Below, piece after piece: positions 1 to 7,711 of a stretch of 64,000 nt of DNA. How positions within the stretch are numbered: position 1 is the first letter of the stretch; every line of letters begins with the position of its first letter. Source of the stretch: CAWIVH01 sp963839475 (GTDB lineage Bacteria; Acidobacteriota; UBA6911). The translations under genes and the position numbers were made by a program. Location of the stretch: the NCBI GenBank assembly GCA_963839475.1, contig CAWIVH010000015.1:1-64000 (forward strand), read 5' to 3'. The notes beneath the pieces were generated by a model, which did not search any database, was not told the DNA's origin, and saw only the letters and a list, made by a program, of their open reading frames with translations.

Positions 1-192
1 CGGTATTGCAGCCGAGCATGACGTACTCCTTCAGAAAACGAAAATGCCGCCCCATGGTAAAGTGCGGCAGGCTTTTCATTTCATCAGCTGCCTGAAGCAG
101 CTTTTGGTATTCCTGCATGGAAAGGTATCTTGCATACCATATGCCACCGCGTTGGGTAAGATAGGCTTTAGCTTCTCAAATCGCACCTTCAT
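1..192 (-). pseudogene. Possible tyrosine-recombinase N-terminal fragment, frameshifted
   Basis: Reading leftwards from an ATG at 192, the minus strand encodes a start MKVRFEKLK. After a shift of one base it continues as AYLTQRGGIWYARYLSMQ and then a helical stretch ending in LKEYVMLGCNT at the window edge. RGGIWYARY is typical of the N-terminal SAM-like region of phage-type integrases, and the later stretch resembles the start of a recombinase core. The central part normally found between them is missing, and one frameshift is needed to join the two frames. It therefore looks like a deleted relic cut by the window edge. The assignment is from motif feel only. It fits the tRNA-Leu att scars to its right, but confidence is low. 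Confidence 0.28.
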
Positions 193-721
193 TGAATCGA
201 TCCAGCGACTGAGGTCGCTCGAAGTTAACGCTTGCCGGAAATGGAGACATAAGCAAGCCAGACTCAGTTCCCGTGCTCTTGAAGTGCGTCGAAGGAAAGC
301 AAGGCGATGGAAAGCGGATGTCTTTGAGGGACATCATTTTCTGTCCCTCTACTACATATGAGTCACGGAGAGGCCAAATCCTTGCCAGTCTGTGTCTCAT
401 CGTCGGCGCTCGTTTTGCGCCCGCTACACGAAGTTGAAGCGCTCAGAATGAAAATCGCCGGCCGGGACACCCAGCCGGTAGAGTGACCGCTCCACCGATC
501 CATCATCGGCTGCGGACCGCAAATCAAGCACTCATGCTGTCCGTCACGCGGGATGTGCCGGCGTCAATGTAATGTACAAACCCAGCCATAACATGCCTTG
601 AATCAAGTAGCTTGTGCGCCTTACCGTTGGTTGTGACATATTCGTTCTCTTCCCACGAATGCTGGACCGGTTTTGGCCTTTGTTCCCGTGGTGTGATACA
701 AACCAGTCGGTGCGAGCGGCA
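193..721. other. No recognisable gene
   Basis: I see no coding region here that resembles a known family on either strand. The short open frames are unrelated to each other and lack ribosome binding sites. It probably contains decayed island sequence. Confidence 0.4.
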
Positions 722-750
722 TTGACAATGCCTGATGGCAAGCCAATAAT
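722..750 (+). promoter_or_regulatory. Sigma-70-like promoter for the CBS gene
   Basis: TTGACA at 722-727 is followed by a 17-nt spacer and AATAAT at 745-750. This is a near-consensus pair, with a predicted start near 757 and about 80 nt of leader before the CBS-protein ATG at 837. Confidence 0.5.
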
Positions 751-836
751 AATGGCCCTAGTTCCAGCAGGGAATGCCGGAATCGGCGGGCAGACGCGGA
801 CAGGCGTTGTGCCGAACAAAGAAAAGGACCAGGACT

Positions 837-1289
837 ATGATCGGCAGCACATTGACAGCGAAAGACCTGTTGGCCAAGAAGGAACTGAAGGACATCGTGA
901 CCGTACGGGCGGACATAAGCGTTCAGGAAGCCTGCAAGCTCTTGCGCGCTTATCACATTGGATGCCTCGTGGTCACCGATGAGGCCGGACGGATCGAGGG
1001 TGTTTTCACGGAACGCGATGTCGTGAACCGGCTCGTGGCCGAGGACAAAGATGCATCGGACACAAAAGTCGGCGATGTGATGACCCGCGAAGTGATCGTT
1101 GTGGAGCCAGGACGCTCTCTTGATGAGATTGAAGCGATCATGAAGCAGAACAAGGTCCGCCACTTGCCGGTCGCAGGCAATGAGGCCTTGCTCGGCTTGA
1201 TCTCCATCGGCGACGTTCTGTCCTGCCACGCGGCGGAGAATAAGCAGATGGTGCATTATCTGACTGAGTACCTCTACGGACGGCACTAG
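837..1289 (+). CDS. Two-CBS-domain protein
   Basis: A 150-residue protein made almost entirely of two CBS domains (about residues 10-70 and 78-138). The patterns HIGCLVVTDEAGRIEGVFTE and VRHLPVAGNEALLGLISIGD are the diagnostic strand-turn-strand cores. Paired CBS domains form a Bateman module that usually binds adenosyl ligands (AMP, ATP, SAM) and acts as an energy or ligand sensor, normally cytosolic. The ATG at 837 was chosen because the homologous part starts with MIGSTLTAKDLL and an AGGA lies just upstream. The open frame extends to 774 but that stretch looks non-coding. The next gene on the same strand is a P-type ATPase 194 bp downstream, so it may modulate ion transport, but that link is only proximity. 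Confidence 0.85.
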   Translation: MIGSTLTAKDLLAKKELKDIVTVRADISVQEACKLLRAYHIGCLVVTDEAGRIEGVFTERDVVNRLVAEDKDASDTKVGDVMTREVIVVEPGRSLDEIEAIMKQNKVRHLPVAGNEALLGLISIGDVLSCHAAENKQMVHYLTEYLYGRH

Positions 1290-1483
1290 CGGGCAGCCAA
1301 TGCGGAAGGAGTTGCAGGCACGCAGCAGAACTCTCCAGGGATTGCCCTCTAGCGTCCCTCCCGTCGCTCCCGCGGCCAGTAAAATGTGGTGCTTCCGGGT
1401 TGTATCCCTTATGGTCACTCCGGAACCGAGCGGACCACAAGAGCCCCTCTGAATGCGAGTTGGAACCAACCCCTGATCGAGCC

Positions 1484-4237
1484 ATGACAGTCATGAAACC
1501 ACCATCCTCTGATGCCTTGCAGATCCTTCTGGGGCGCCACTGGCATCACCTGCCCGCAACCGAGGTGGGGCAATTGCTTGAGACGAACCTCGAGACGGGC
1601 CTGGACTTGTTCGAGGTGAAACATCGCCGCGAGCGCTTCGGCCCGAATCAAATCACGCCCAAGCAGGGCCGCAGCCTCTGGATGCGATTTCTGCTCCAGT
1701 TCCACAATCCGCTCATCTACATCCTGCTGGTGGCGGGCGGGGTGAAACTGGCGATGGGGGGCTTCGCGGATGCGGCGGTCATCCTAGGCGTGGTACTGAT
1801 CAACGCTGTAATCGGCTACCTGCAAGAAGCCAAGGCAGAGCGCGCCATCGAGGCGCTCTCGCAGAGCCTCGTGATGGAAAGCACGGTCATCCGCGGCGGA
1901 AAGACCCTGAGGATTCCCTCGCCCGACCTTGTGCCAGGCGACCTCGTGCTGCTCGCCTCCGGCGACAAGATCCCCGCTGATCTGCGCCTCGTGGCCACGC
2001 GCGACCTGCAGATCGCCGAAGCCGCGCTCACCGGCGAATCCACTTCTGTTGAAAAGAACGCCGATCTGCGATTGGCACCGGAAACATCGCTCGCCGACCG
2101 CGCCAACATGGCCTACGCCTCGACACTCGTGACCTATGGCCAGGGGCGGGGCGTCGTTACCAGCACCGGCGATCACACGGAGATCGGGCGCATCTCGAAA
2201 ATGATCTCGGCGGCGCAAAGCCTCGAAACACCGCTGACACGTAAGATCAAAGCCTTCGGACACAAGCTGCTGATCCTGATCCTGGTCCTGGCCGGGCTTG
2301 TCCTGGTCGTGGGCCTGTGGCGCGGCGGAAGCCTGGACGAGATAATCTCGTCCGCCATCGCGCTGGCGGTGGGCGCCATCCCGGAGGGAGTGCCCGTTGC
2401 CGTGACCGTGACGCTGGCCATCGGCGTTTCGCGCATGGCCCGGCGAAGCGCCATCATCCGCAAACTGCCCGCCGTGGAAACGCTCGGCAGCACCACCGTG
2501 ATCTGCTCGGACAAGACCGGCACGCTCACTCAAAACCAGATGACCGTGCGCGAGGTCGTGGTCGACGGCCAAGTCTATGAAGTGGGAGGCAATGGCTATG
2601 AGCCGAGCGGCGACATCATGCTGGACGGGCAACGGCTCACACCGGACGAGGCGCCTGGCCTCTCCGAGTGCCTGCACGCCGGACTGGTTTGCAACGACAG
2701 CGCGCTGGTCCAGAAGGAAGGCCGCTGGGATGCCCAAGGCGACCCGACCGAGGTGGCGTTGATCGTCGCCGCTCGCAAAGCCGGTCTGGAGGGCGATGCC
2801 GTGAAGACGCGCCTGCCGCGGGTGGACGCCATTCCATTCGAGTCGCAGAACCAGTTCATGGCCACGCTGCACGATGACTCGAAAACGGGCCGCAAGCTGG
2901 TTTATCTGAAAGGCGCGGCAGAAGTTGTGCTCGATCGGTGTAATGTCGCCCTCAACACGACGCGGCAACCGGTCAAGCTCGACCGCGAGCGCATTCAGAA
3001 GCACGTCAGCGAACTCGCTGCACGCGGCCTGCGCGTGCTGGCCTTCGCCCGCGCGGAGCTGCCCGCGGACACCCAGCGCATCAGCGCCCTCAGCCTGCCG
3101 CACCAGTTCACCTTCCTCGGCCTGCAGGGGATGATCGATCCGCCACGGCCGGAAGCGGTCGCGGCCGTGGTGGCGTGTCACCGCGCCAGCATCCAGGTCA
3201 AGATGATCACGGGTGACCACGCCGGGACCGCGGTGGCGATCGGGCGGCAACTGGGGCTGGCGCAGGAAGTCACCGCATCCCCCCACCCCTTGGCGTTGAC
3301 GGGCAAGGAACTTGCCACGCTTTCCGACGAACAGTTGATTGAAGCCGCGGGCAACGTCTCCGTCTTCGCCCGCGTCACACCAGAACAGAAGCTGCGCCTG
3401 GTCGAGGCACTGCAAGCTCGCGGCCACGTCGTGGCCATGACCGGGGACGGCGTCAACGACGGCCCGGCGATCAAACAAGCGGACATCGGCGTGGCGATGG
3501 GTATCACCGGCACTGAGGTCGCCAAGGAAGCATCGGACATGGTACTGACGGACGACAACTTCGCTTCCATCGCAGCGGCGGTGGAGGAAGGCCGGAACGT
3601 GTTCGATAATCTAACCAAGATCATCACTTGGGCGCTGCCAAGCAACCTCGGCCAGGGTTTTGTGATCCTGGCGGCGACACTGGCGGGCGCGACGCTGCCC
3701 ATCCTGCCCATCCAGGTGCTCTGGATCAACATGACCACCGGCGGCGTGCTGGGGCTGTTCCTCGCGCTCGAACCCAAAGAGCGGGACCTCATGCAGCGCC
3801 CGCCGCGCGCGCCCGGCGCGCCGATCCTCACGGGTCGGATGCTCGCACAGGTGGTGTTGGTGGGTGGACTCATCCTCATCGCCGCCTTCGGGCTGTTCCA
3901 ATGGGAACTGCGGCGGGACGCCGGCGTGGACGCCGCCCGCACGGTCGCGCTCAATACCGTCGCCGTGATCCAGGCGTTGTATCTGGTCAACTGCCGCTCG
4001 CTGCGCCATTCCATCCTATCCATCGGCCTGTTCCGCAACGGCTGGCTCTGGTCGGGCATCGCGGGTGTCCTGCTCCTCCACGCCGCCATCACCTACCTGC
4101 CTTTCTTGAACTCCATTTTCCAGACGACCCCGATTGGCTGGGATGAATGGCTGCGAATCCTGGCGGCAGGCTTGGTGGTGTTAGGGGTTGTCGAAACTCA
4201 CAAATGGCTTTCCTCCGAAACGAAGCAGCGCTTATGA
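1484..4237 (+). CDS. P-type cation-transporting ATPase (P2A, CtpF-like)
   Basis: An inner-membrane pump of 917 residues that couples ATP hydrolysis to cation export. In order it has an N-terminal cation-ATPase domain, an actuator domain with TGES (183-186), a fourth membrane helix with PEGVP (300-304) and the phosphorylation site DKTGT with Asp343. A nucleotide domain follows, then the hinge TGDGVND (653-659) and four to six C-terminal membrane helices. Membrane helix 6 reads WINMTTGG (Asn749). In SERCA pumps the matching segment is NLVTD, so the Asp Ca2+ ligand is Gly here. From memory this WINMTT form is shared with mycobacterial CtpF. Start: ATG 1484 is preferred, although no strong ribosome binding site is visible, and 1493 is possible. 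The true ion (Ca2+, Mg2+, Mn2+ or Na+) cannot be told from the sequence. Confidence 0.9.
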   Translation: MTVMKPPSSDALQILLGRHWHHLPATEVGQLLETNLETGLDLFEVKHRRERFGPNQITPKQGRSLWMRFLLQFHNPLIYILLVAGGVKLAMGGFADAAVILGVVLINAVIGYLQEAKAERAIEALSQSLVMESTVIRGGKTLRIPSPDLVPGDLVLLASGDKIPADLRLVATRDLQIAEAALTGESTSVEKNADLRLAPETSLADRANMAYASTLVTYGQGRGVVTSTGDHTEIGRISKMISAAQSLETPLTRKIKAFGHKLLILILVLAGLVLVVGLWRGGSLDEIISSAIALAVGAIPEGVPVAVTVTLAIGVSRMARRSAIIRKLPAVETLGSTTVICSDKTGTLTQNQMTVREVVVDGQVYEVGGNGYEPSGDIMLDGQRLTPDEAPGLSECLHAGLVCNDSALVQKEGRWDAQGDPTEVALIVAARKAGLEGDAVKTRLPRVDAIPFESQNQFMATLHDDSKTGRKLVYLKGAAEVVLDRCNVALNTTRQPVKLDRERIQKHVSELAARGLRVLAFARAELPADTQRISALSLPHQFTFLGLQGMIDPPRPEAVAAVVACHRASIQVKMITGDHAGTAVAIGRQLGLAQEVTASPHPLALTGKELATLSDEQLIEAAGNVSVFARVTPEQKLRLVEALQARGHVVAMTGDGVNDGPAIKQADIGVAMGITGTEVAKEASDMVLTDDNFASIAAAVEEGRNVFDNLTKIITWALPSNLGQGFVILAATLAGATLPILPIQVLWINMTTGGVLGLFLALEPKERDLMQRPPRAPGAPILTGRMLAQVVLVGGLILIAAFGLFQWELRRDAGVDAARTVALNTVAVIQALYLVNCRSLRHSILSIGLFRNGWLWSGIAGVLLLHAAITYLPFLNSIFQTTPIGWDEWLRILAAGLVVLGVVETHKWLSSETKQRL

Positions 4238-4407
4238 AACGCTCCACCCTTTCCCGTGCATCCCCAAAGATCCTGCCAAGGGAGCAACCTCGGACAAGAT
4301 ATTGCTTTCGCAAAACAGTAACATTGCGAGAGAAACGATGCAAAAAGGTCGGCGCTGCATTGGGTCTTATTGGTTTCTCCGCGGGCGTCCTGGGACCGTC
4401 GGACGGC

Positions 4408-4602
4408 TCATTTCCCCTCATGTTTTGCGATGCATTGAATAGCCCAGACCGTGGCGGCGCTGCCGAATATCAACGACAGCCAAAGCGCCCCGGGCTTATG
4501 CATGATCGGCAGGGAATCCAGCAGCATCCATAAACCGCGAAAGACAAATACGCCGGCGAGCACCAGAACCAATTCTCCAAACAGCGCAAGTTTTTTGTTC
4601 AT
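4408..4602 (-). CDS. Small two-helix membrane protein
   Basis: A 64-residue protein starting MNKKLALFGELVLVLAG. It has two hydrophobic segments (about residues 5-27 and 38-56) and a short polar tail. The ATG at 4602 is preceded by a very good ribosome binding site (AGGGAGGAT), which decides the start; the open frame upstream is not gene-like. The length and hairpin topology suggest an inner-membrane protein with both ends in the cytosol. I do not recognise a family. It lies convergent to the P-type ATPase, 170 bp from its end. Confidence 0.6.
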   Translation of the reverse strand: MNKKLALFGELVLVLAGVFVFRGLWMLLDSLPIMHKPGALWLSLIFGSAATVWAIQCIAKHEGK

Positions 4603-5089
4603 ATCCTCCCTCAATTTTGCAGCAGGTGGCGTTATTCGGTTTTCATATTTGTGGCTCGCGGATTGGCGGCCGCCATCAGCGGAACAACTATATGGCGCTG
4701 GCAGGCCGCCGATGCCATCAAACCATGGCGTTATCGGAACTGGATTTTTCCGCGCGATCCGATGTTTGCCGAACGAGCCGGCCGTGTCCTGGATCTGTAT
4801 TCCGGAGTTTGGGAGGGTGAGCCGCTCCGAACCGACGATTTTGTCCTCTCGGCCGATGAGAAAACGAGCATTCAAGCGCGACGGCGTCGCCATGAACCAA
4901 TGACACCCCAACCGGGTGCTCCGGGCCGAGTTGAACAGGAATACATTCGCTGCGGTGCCTGGGCTTACTTGGAAGCTTGGGACGTGAGGCGCGCCTTTAA
5001 AATCGTTTGCGGCACGGCTAAATACTTTCATACCACGCGGTTTTTTCGAATGAAATGCATCCAGGCAAAGCTGAAACTGCAATGTCACC
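4603..5089. other. No recognisable gene
   Basis: Between the small membrane protein and the toxin-antitoxin pair I see only overlapping, unrelated open frames without ribosome binding sites. Confidence 0.4.
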
Positions 5090-5422
5090 TTAATCTGCGG
5101 ATTTCCGGTTTGAAATGAGCTGGATCAGACTCACGCTGGAAGTGCCGAGAGCGAGCAGAGAACGAACCAGGAGATCCAATGATACGGAGCCTTCACCGGC
5201 TTCCATCTTGGCGACCCTCGACTGGCTTGACTTGATCGCTTTGGCCAAATCCGATTGGGTCATATGGCGCCGAATCCTTTGCAGGCGGAGACTTTCCGCC
5301 AATCTGAGTTTGATCTCGATGTAGGCTTCCTCTTCGGCAGAAAGCTCGAGAAACTCTTTCGTGCTTCCAATCTTCCAACCCTTGGCCTCAAGCCGCTTTT
5401 TCTTGTCGCTACGCATCGTCAT
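5090..5422 (-). CDS. XRE-family antitoxin (HigA-like)
   Basis: A 110-residue cytosolic DNA-binding protein with a Cro/C1-type helix-turn-helix in its second half. LRLQRIRRHMTQSDLAKAIK is followed by the recognition helix SSQSRVAKMEAG. Gene order (toxin first, antitoxin second, 14-bp overlap with the upstream gene) is that of higBA-type modules. The antitoxin should neutralise the toxin and repress the shared promoter at 5749-5778, where a perfect dyad sits between the -35 and -10 boxes. The first about 40 residues are a charged extension before the helix-turn-helix. Assignment as an antitoxin comes from the partner; alone it would be a plain XRE regulator. Confidence 0.85.
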   Translation of the reverse strand: MTMRSDKKKRLEAKGWKIGSTKEFLELSAEEEAYIEIKLRLAESLRLQRIRRHMTQSDLAKAIKSSQSRVAKMEAGEGSVSLDLLVRSLLALGTSSVSLIQLISNRKSAD

Positions 5423-5741
5423 ACTCCTTCAATCTCTTCCGCGATCTCCCAATCACCGATTTTGGTGTTGCCCGTGATTTCTTGCTGAAAACATCCAGAA
5501 CGACGACAGCGTCCGGGTCCACGCGGTAAATAAGACGCCACGTTGCACCTTTGTCCACGATCCTCAACTCATGGCACCGGTCGCCAACGGCCGGCATCGG
5601 CCTGGAGTGCGGCATTTCCAGCCATTGGCCCCTTTGCAGCTTTCTGAGCAAGAATCCAGCTTCGAGTCTTGCCTCCTTGGAAAACGGAGGAGACTTAACC
5701 ATCGAGCTCATCCAAACAAGCGGTTTATCGTTTGCGGTCAC
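5409..5741 (-). CDS. RelE/HigB-type toxin, Gp49-like
   Basis: A 110-residue toxin of the phage-derived Gp49-like (HigB) family, expected to be a ribosome-dependent mRNA endonuclease. Family hallmarks visible are PPFSKEARLEAGFLLRKLQ, MPHSRPMP, CHELRI and the WRLIYRVD strand, then VFSKKSRATPKSVI and a basic C-terminus. The start is the GTG at 5741. It lies only about 7 nt below a TATAAT box, so the transcript is probably leaderless or nearly so. It overlaps the antitoxin start by 14 bp, consistent with translational coupling. Such modules are common on integrative elements and help keep them in the population. Confidence 0.88.
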   Translation of the reverse strand: MTANDKPLVWMSSMVKSPPFSKEARLEAGFLLRKLQRGQWLEMPHSRPMPAVGDRCHELRIVDKGATWRLIYRVDPDAVVVLDVFSKKSRATPKSVIGRSRKRLKEYDDA

Positions 5742-5748
5742 GGTTTGG

Positions 5749-5778
5749 ATTATATGTCATTTCTGACATATTTATCAA
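5749..5778 (-). promoter_or_regulatory. Promoter and dyad operator of the 5.1-5.7 kb toxin-antitoxin operon
   Basis: On the minus strand, TTGATA (5773-5778), an 18-nt spacer and a perfect TATAAT (5749-5754) form a strong sigma-70 promoter. The dyad TATGTCA-GAAA-TGACATA (5753-5770) fills the spacer and touches the -10 box, where a bound XRE antitoxin would block RNA polymerase. The predicted transcription start (about 5742) abuts the GTG start codon at 5741. Confidence 0.65.
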
Positions 5779-5814
5779 AGGCTATCATCTGCACATTTAT
5801 CGTGATTGAGGTTT

Positions 5815-6159
5815 TCAGGGCAGCCCATCCCGCAGCTCGTTGAAAATATCGTAGGAGCACAGTTTCCAGCGTCCGCGCGAGCCGGGATGAAGCCTCTTCA
5901 CCAATCCGATGGAATCGAGGTAAACAATTGATTTCTGGACTTTTCGGACGGACATCCGGCTGGATTCGGAGACGCGTTTCAGGCTAATCGAGCAGGAATC
6001 CTTGTCTAAGCCGCGCGTGAAGAGAAAGAGCTGATAAGGGACGGTTCGGAAATAGGGATCGATAGAAGGGAAGAGGCTGAAATTTAGGGCATTGGGGACG
6101 CGCAATTCGCCTCTGACCTTTGAATAGGATTGCATATCGGCATGTGGTGCCGATGGCAT
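5815..6159 (-). CDS. Winged-helix DNA-binding protein of the element
   Basis: The C-terminal about 90 residues look like a winged helix: PYFRTVPYQLFLFTRG, then ISLKRVSESSRMSVRKVQK as the helix-turn-helix, then SIGLVKRLHPGSRGRW as the wing. Similar small proteins are often replication or transcription accessory factors on integrative elements; I infer this and do not recognise a named family. The start is uncertain. ATG 6159 or 6135 is plausible, whereas the open frame continues back through low-complexity sequence into the antisense of the tRNA fragment at 6501-6560 and cannot all be coding. It lies at the right end of the first island segment, just before the att-like scar. Confidence 0.45.
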   Translation of the reverse strand: MPSAPHADMQSYSKVRGELRVPNALNFSLFPSIDPYFRTVPYQLFLFTRGLDKDSCSISLKRVSESSRMSVRKVQKSIVYLDSIGLVKRLHPGSRGRWKLCSYDIFNELRDGLP

Positions 6160-6500
6160 GTGGTGCCAGGGGATGGGGGCGCCGGGTGCCGCATTGGCCT
6201 GTGGTGCCGCATTGAAATCCGGAGACTCGATGGCCAAATCTTCGGCAAGGACGAACGAAGAATCCCGCTCATCATTCTTTGCCAGCTCCCAATGCGAACT
6301 GTTTGACGACGGCAGAACGGGGAAGGGAATGGAACATGCGGAGGACGATGTAGAGGAAAAGCAGCTCAGGGAAAAAAGCATGGATCGGTTCCTTAACCAT
6401 TGAAATAGACAGAACCAGACCGTAACGTCAGTCTCGGTTTCTTCTTCTGTTTTCAATGATTTAGAACTATTTTGAAATGGACAGAAATTGCAGGTTGTAG

Positions 6501-6560
6501 ACTCAAAATCCCGCGGCCCTTGCGGCCATGAGGGTTCGACCCCCTCCTTCGGCACCAATA
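6501..6560 (+). repeat. att-like scar: 3' half of tRNA-Leu(CAA), copy 1
   Basis: This 60-bp segment is identical to 16798-16857. It is the 3' half of a class II tRNA: anticodon loop CTCAAAA (anticodon CAA), anticodon-stem half TCCCG, long variable arm, T-arm GAGGG-TTCGACC-CCCTC, acceptor half CTTCGGC and ACCA (CCA at 6555-6557). The 5' partners (CGGGA, GCCGAAG) are absent upstream, so it is not a functional tRNA. Break-points in the anticodon loop of a tRNA are typical of tyrosine-integrase attachment sites. The matching direct copy 10,297 bp away supports an integration boundary. Confidence 0.7.
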
Positions 6561-6762
6561 GAATCAACGAGTTAGCCAGACCGATCCCCGCTGTGAAATC
6601 CGGAAAAACGCTCCATTGTACTTAAATTGTGCTTATTCCGAAAAAATCGCTCACGGTTTCCCTCCGAAAATCTGACCGAAAACGCACGAATCGTGAATGC
6701 CCCGAATAGTCCCCCGGTGCCGCGACAATCGCGCCGAATCGGGTCGAATCAGGAGGATGAAA

Positions 6763-6837
6763 ATGAACCGTCGCCGATACCGGGATAAGGATCAGCTCCA
6801 CCGGCTGGGAAGGGAGATGTCCAATGTCTCCCGCTGA
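6763..6837 (+). CDS. 24-residue basic leader peptide or relic
   Basis: A very short frame (MNRRRYRDKDQLHRLGREMS and four more residues) has a textbook AGGAGG at 6751-6756, six bases before the ATG. Its stop overlaps the start of the next gene by 14 bp. It may be a translationally coupled leader, or the tail of a larger gene that has been deleted. No family recognised. Confidence 0.3.
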   Translation: MNRRRYRDKDQLHRLGREMSNVSR

Positions 6838-7072
6838 GGTCACCCTTGAAAAGACCCTCCCGAACAGCATCGAATCCGAACGCGCCGTTCTTCGGTTCGC
6901 GCGATTCCCGAGTATTTCAGAGCTGTACGATATTGCCGAGGAGCTGAAGCACCAGGCGGAGATCAAGGTCAACTCGGAATGGATTATGAGGATGCACGAG
7001 GAGTGGAACCTTCGCCAGGGTGAGGAGAAGAGAGAAGTTTCTGGAGAACCCGGGGCGCGAGCACTGAAATGA
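6824..7072 (+). CDS. Small protein with a DnaB-like N-terminal start
   Basis: An 82-residue protein with a good ribosome binding site (AGGGAGA) before ATG 6824. Residues 11-24 (TLPNSIESERAVL) resemble the very beginning of replicative DnaB helicases, where a Pro-x-Ser/Asn-x-Glu-Ala/Ser-Glu-x-Ser/Ala-Val-Leu stretch precedes the N-terminal domain. The similarity stops there, and the rest is a charged helical segment. It may be a remnant of an element-borne helicase or a small accessory protein. Its stop overlaps the next start (ATGA at 7069-7072), so the two are translated together. It sits just inside the boundary marked by the tRNA fragment, where replication genes of integrative elements are often found. 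Confidence 0.4.
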   Translation: MSPAEVTLEKTLPNSIESERAVLRFARFPSISELYDIAEELKHQAEIKVNSEWIMRMHEEWNLRQGEEKREVSGEPGARALK

Positions 7073-7275
7073 AACCGGGCGATCACATAATCTGGCTCCG
7101 TTCACCAGGGCTTTCTTTCCTTACCGGCTGGAGAGTAGCCGAAATCCCGGGGATAGTTGTGCGCGTCTGCGTTCGCCAAACAAGAATCAGAGTGTTGCTA
7201 GACGGACAGGAAAAAACGGTGAATGTGGATCCCCATAATTTAATCAACTGCCGAGAAATCGAGGATCATTGCTGA
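7069..7275 (+). CDS. Small beta-rich accessory protein of integrative element
   Basis: A 68-residue protein that begins MKPGDHIIWLRSPG and continues with alternating strands (IVVRVCVRQTRIRVLLDG). It is coupled to the upstream gene by a 4-bp ATGA overlap. Short SH3-like proteins starting MKPGDxVxW are frequent next to helicase or primase genes on integrative elements. I infer membership of that loose group; no catalytic motif is visible. Confidence 0.45.
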   Translation: MKPGDHIIWLRSPGLSFLTGWRVAEIPGIVVRVCVRQTRIRVLLDGQEKTVNVDPHNLINCREIEDHC

Positions 7276-7711
7276 CGGATCAACAAGGGAAAAAGGGCCT
7301 TCATTCAACCTGTCTCTGGCGAATTAATACTGGGACCGATTCTGCTGCGAACTGACCTGCCAAAGTGAGGCGAGTCTGATTCTCTGAACGCACTCGGCGA
7401 CAAGGAAGCAAGCAGATCAGCCGATCTCGCCCAATTCGAACACACGTTGCGTCAATTGAGCCCATGAGAAATTTTCTGGCTGGCAGCCACGCCTAGTATT
7501 GATCTTTCCCGGATCGGGTTCCGGAGTTCCAACTCCGGATGGACAGCCCGCATGCCGCGGCTTGCTTGAAGCTTCTGCTTGGGGAATGATCAGGGACCTG
7601 AAAGCCGCAGATGGTTTTCAGGTTCTGTGCAATCGACGCGCGATTTTTCCGCTGGCCGGGTGCAGTTCATGTTGGAGAAAAAACCGGGCGATGCCGGGAA
7701 ATTTACCCCCT
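7276..7711. other. No recognisable gene
   Basis: This 436-bp stretch between the small element genes and the convergent sulfatase holds no family-like coding frame. Confidence 0.4.

Noticed and set aside
621..1469. 282-codon minus-strand frame over the CBS gene
   Set aside because: Antisense shadow of the CBS gene and ATPase leader in GC-rich DNA; no family likeness.
1784..3478. 564-codon minus-strand frame inside the P-type ATPase
   Set aside because: Low-complexity Asp/His/Arg-rich composition typical of the antisense of a GC-rich gene; the plus strand has all ATPase motifs.
6501..6557. Functional tRNA-Leu gene
   Set aside because: No 5' half (D-arm, acceptor strand, anticodon-stem partner) exists upstream in either copy.
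6495..6567. Protein start VPKEGVEPSWPQGPRDFE on the minus strand (also at 16795-16864)
   Set aside because: It is the antisense translation of the tRNA-Leu 3' half, not protein.
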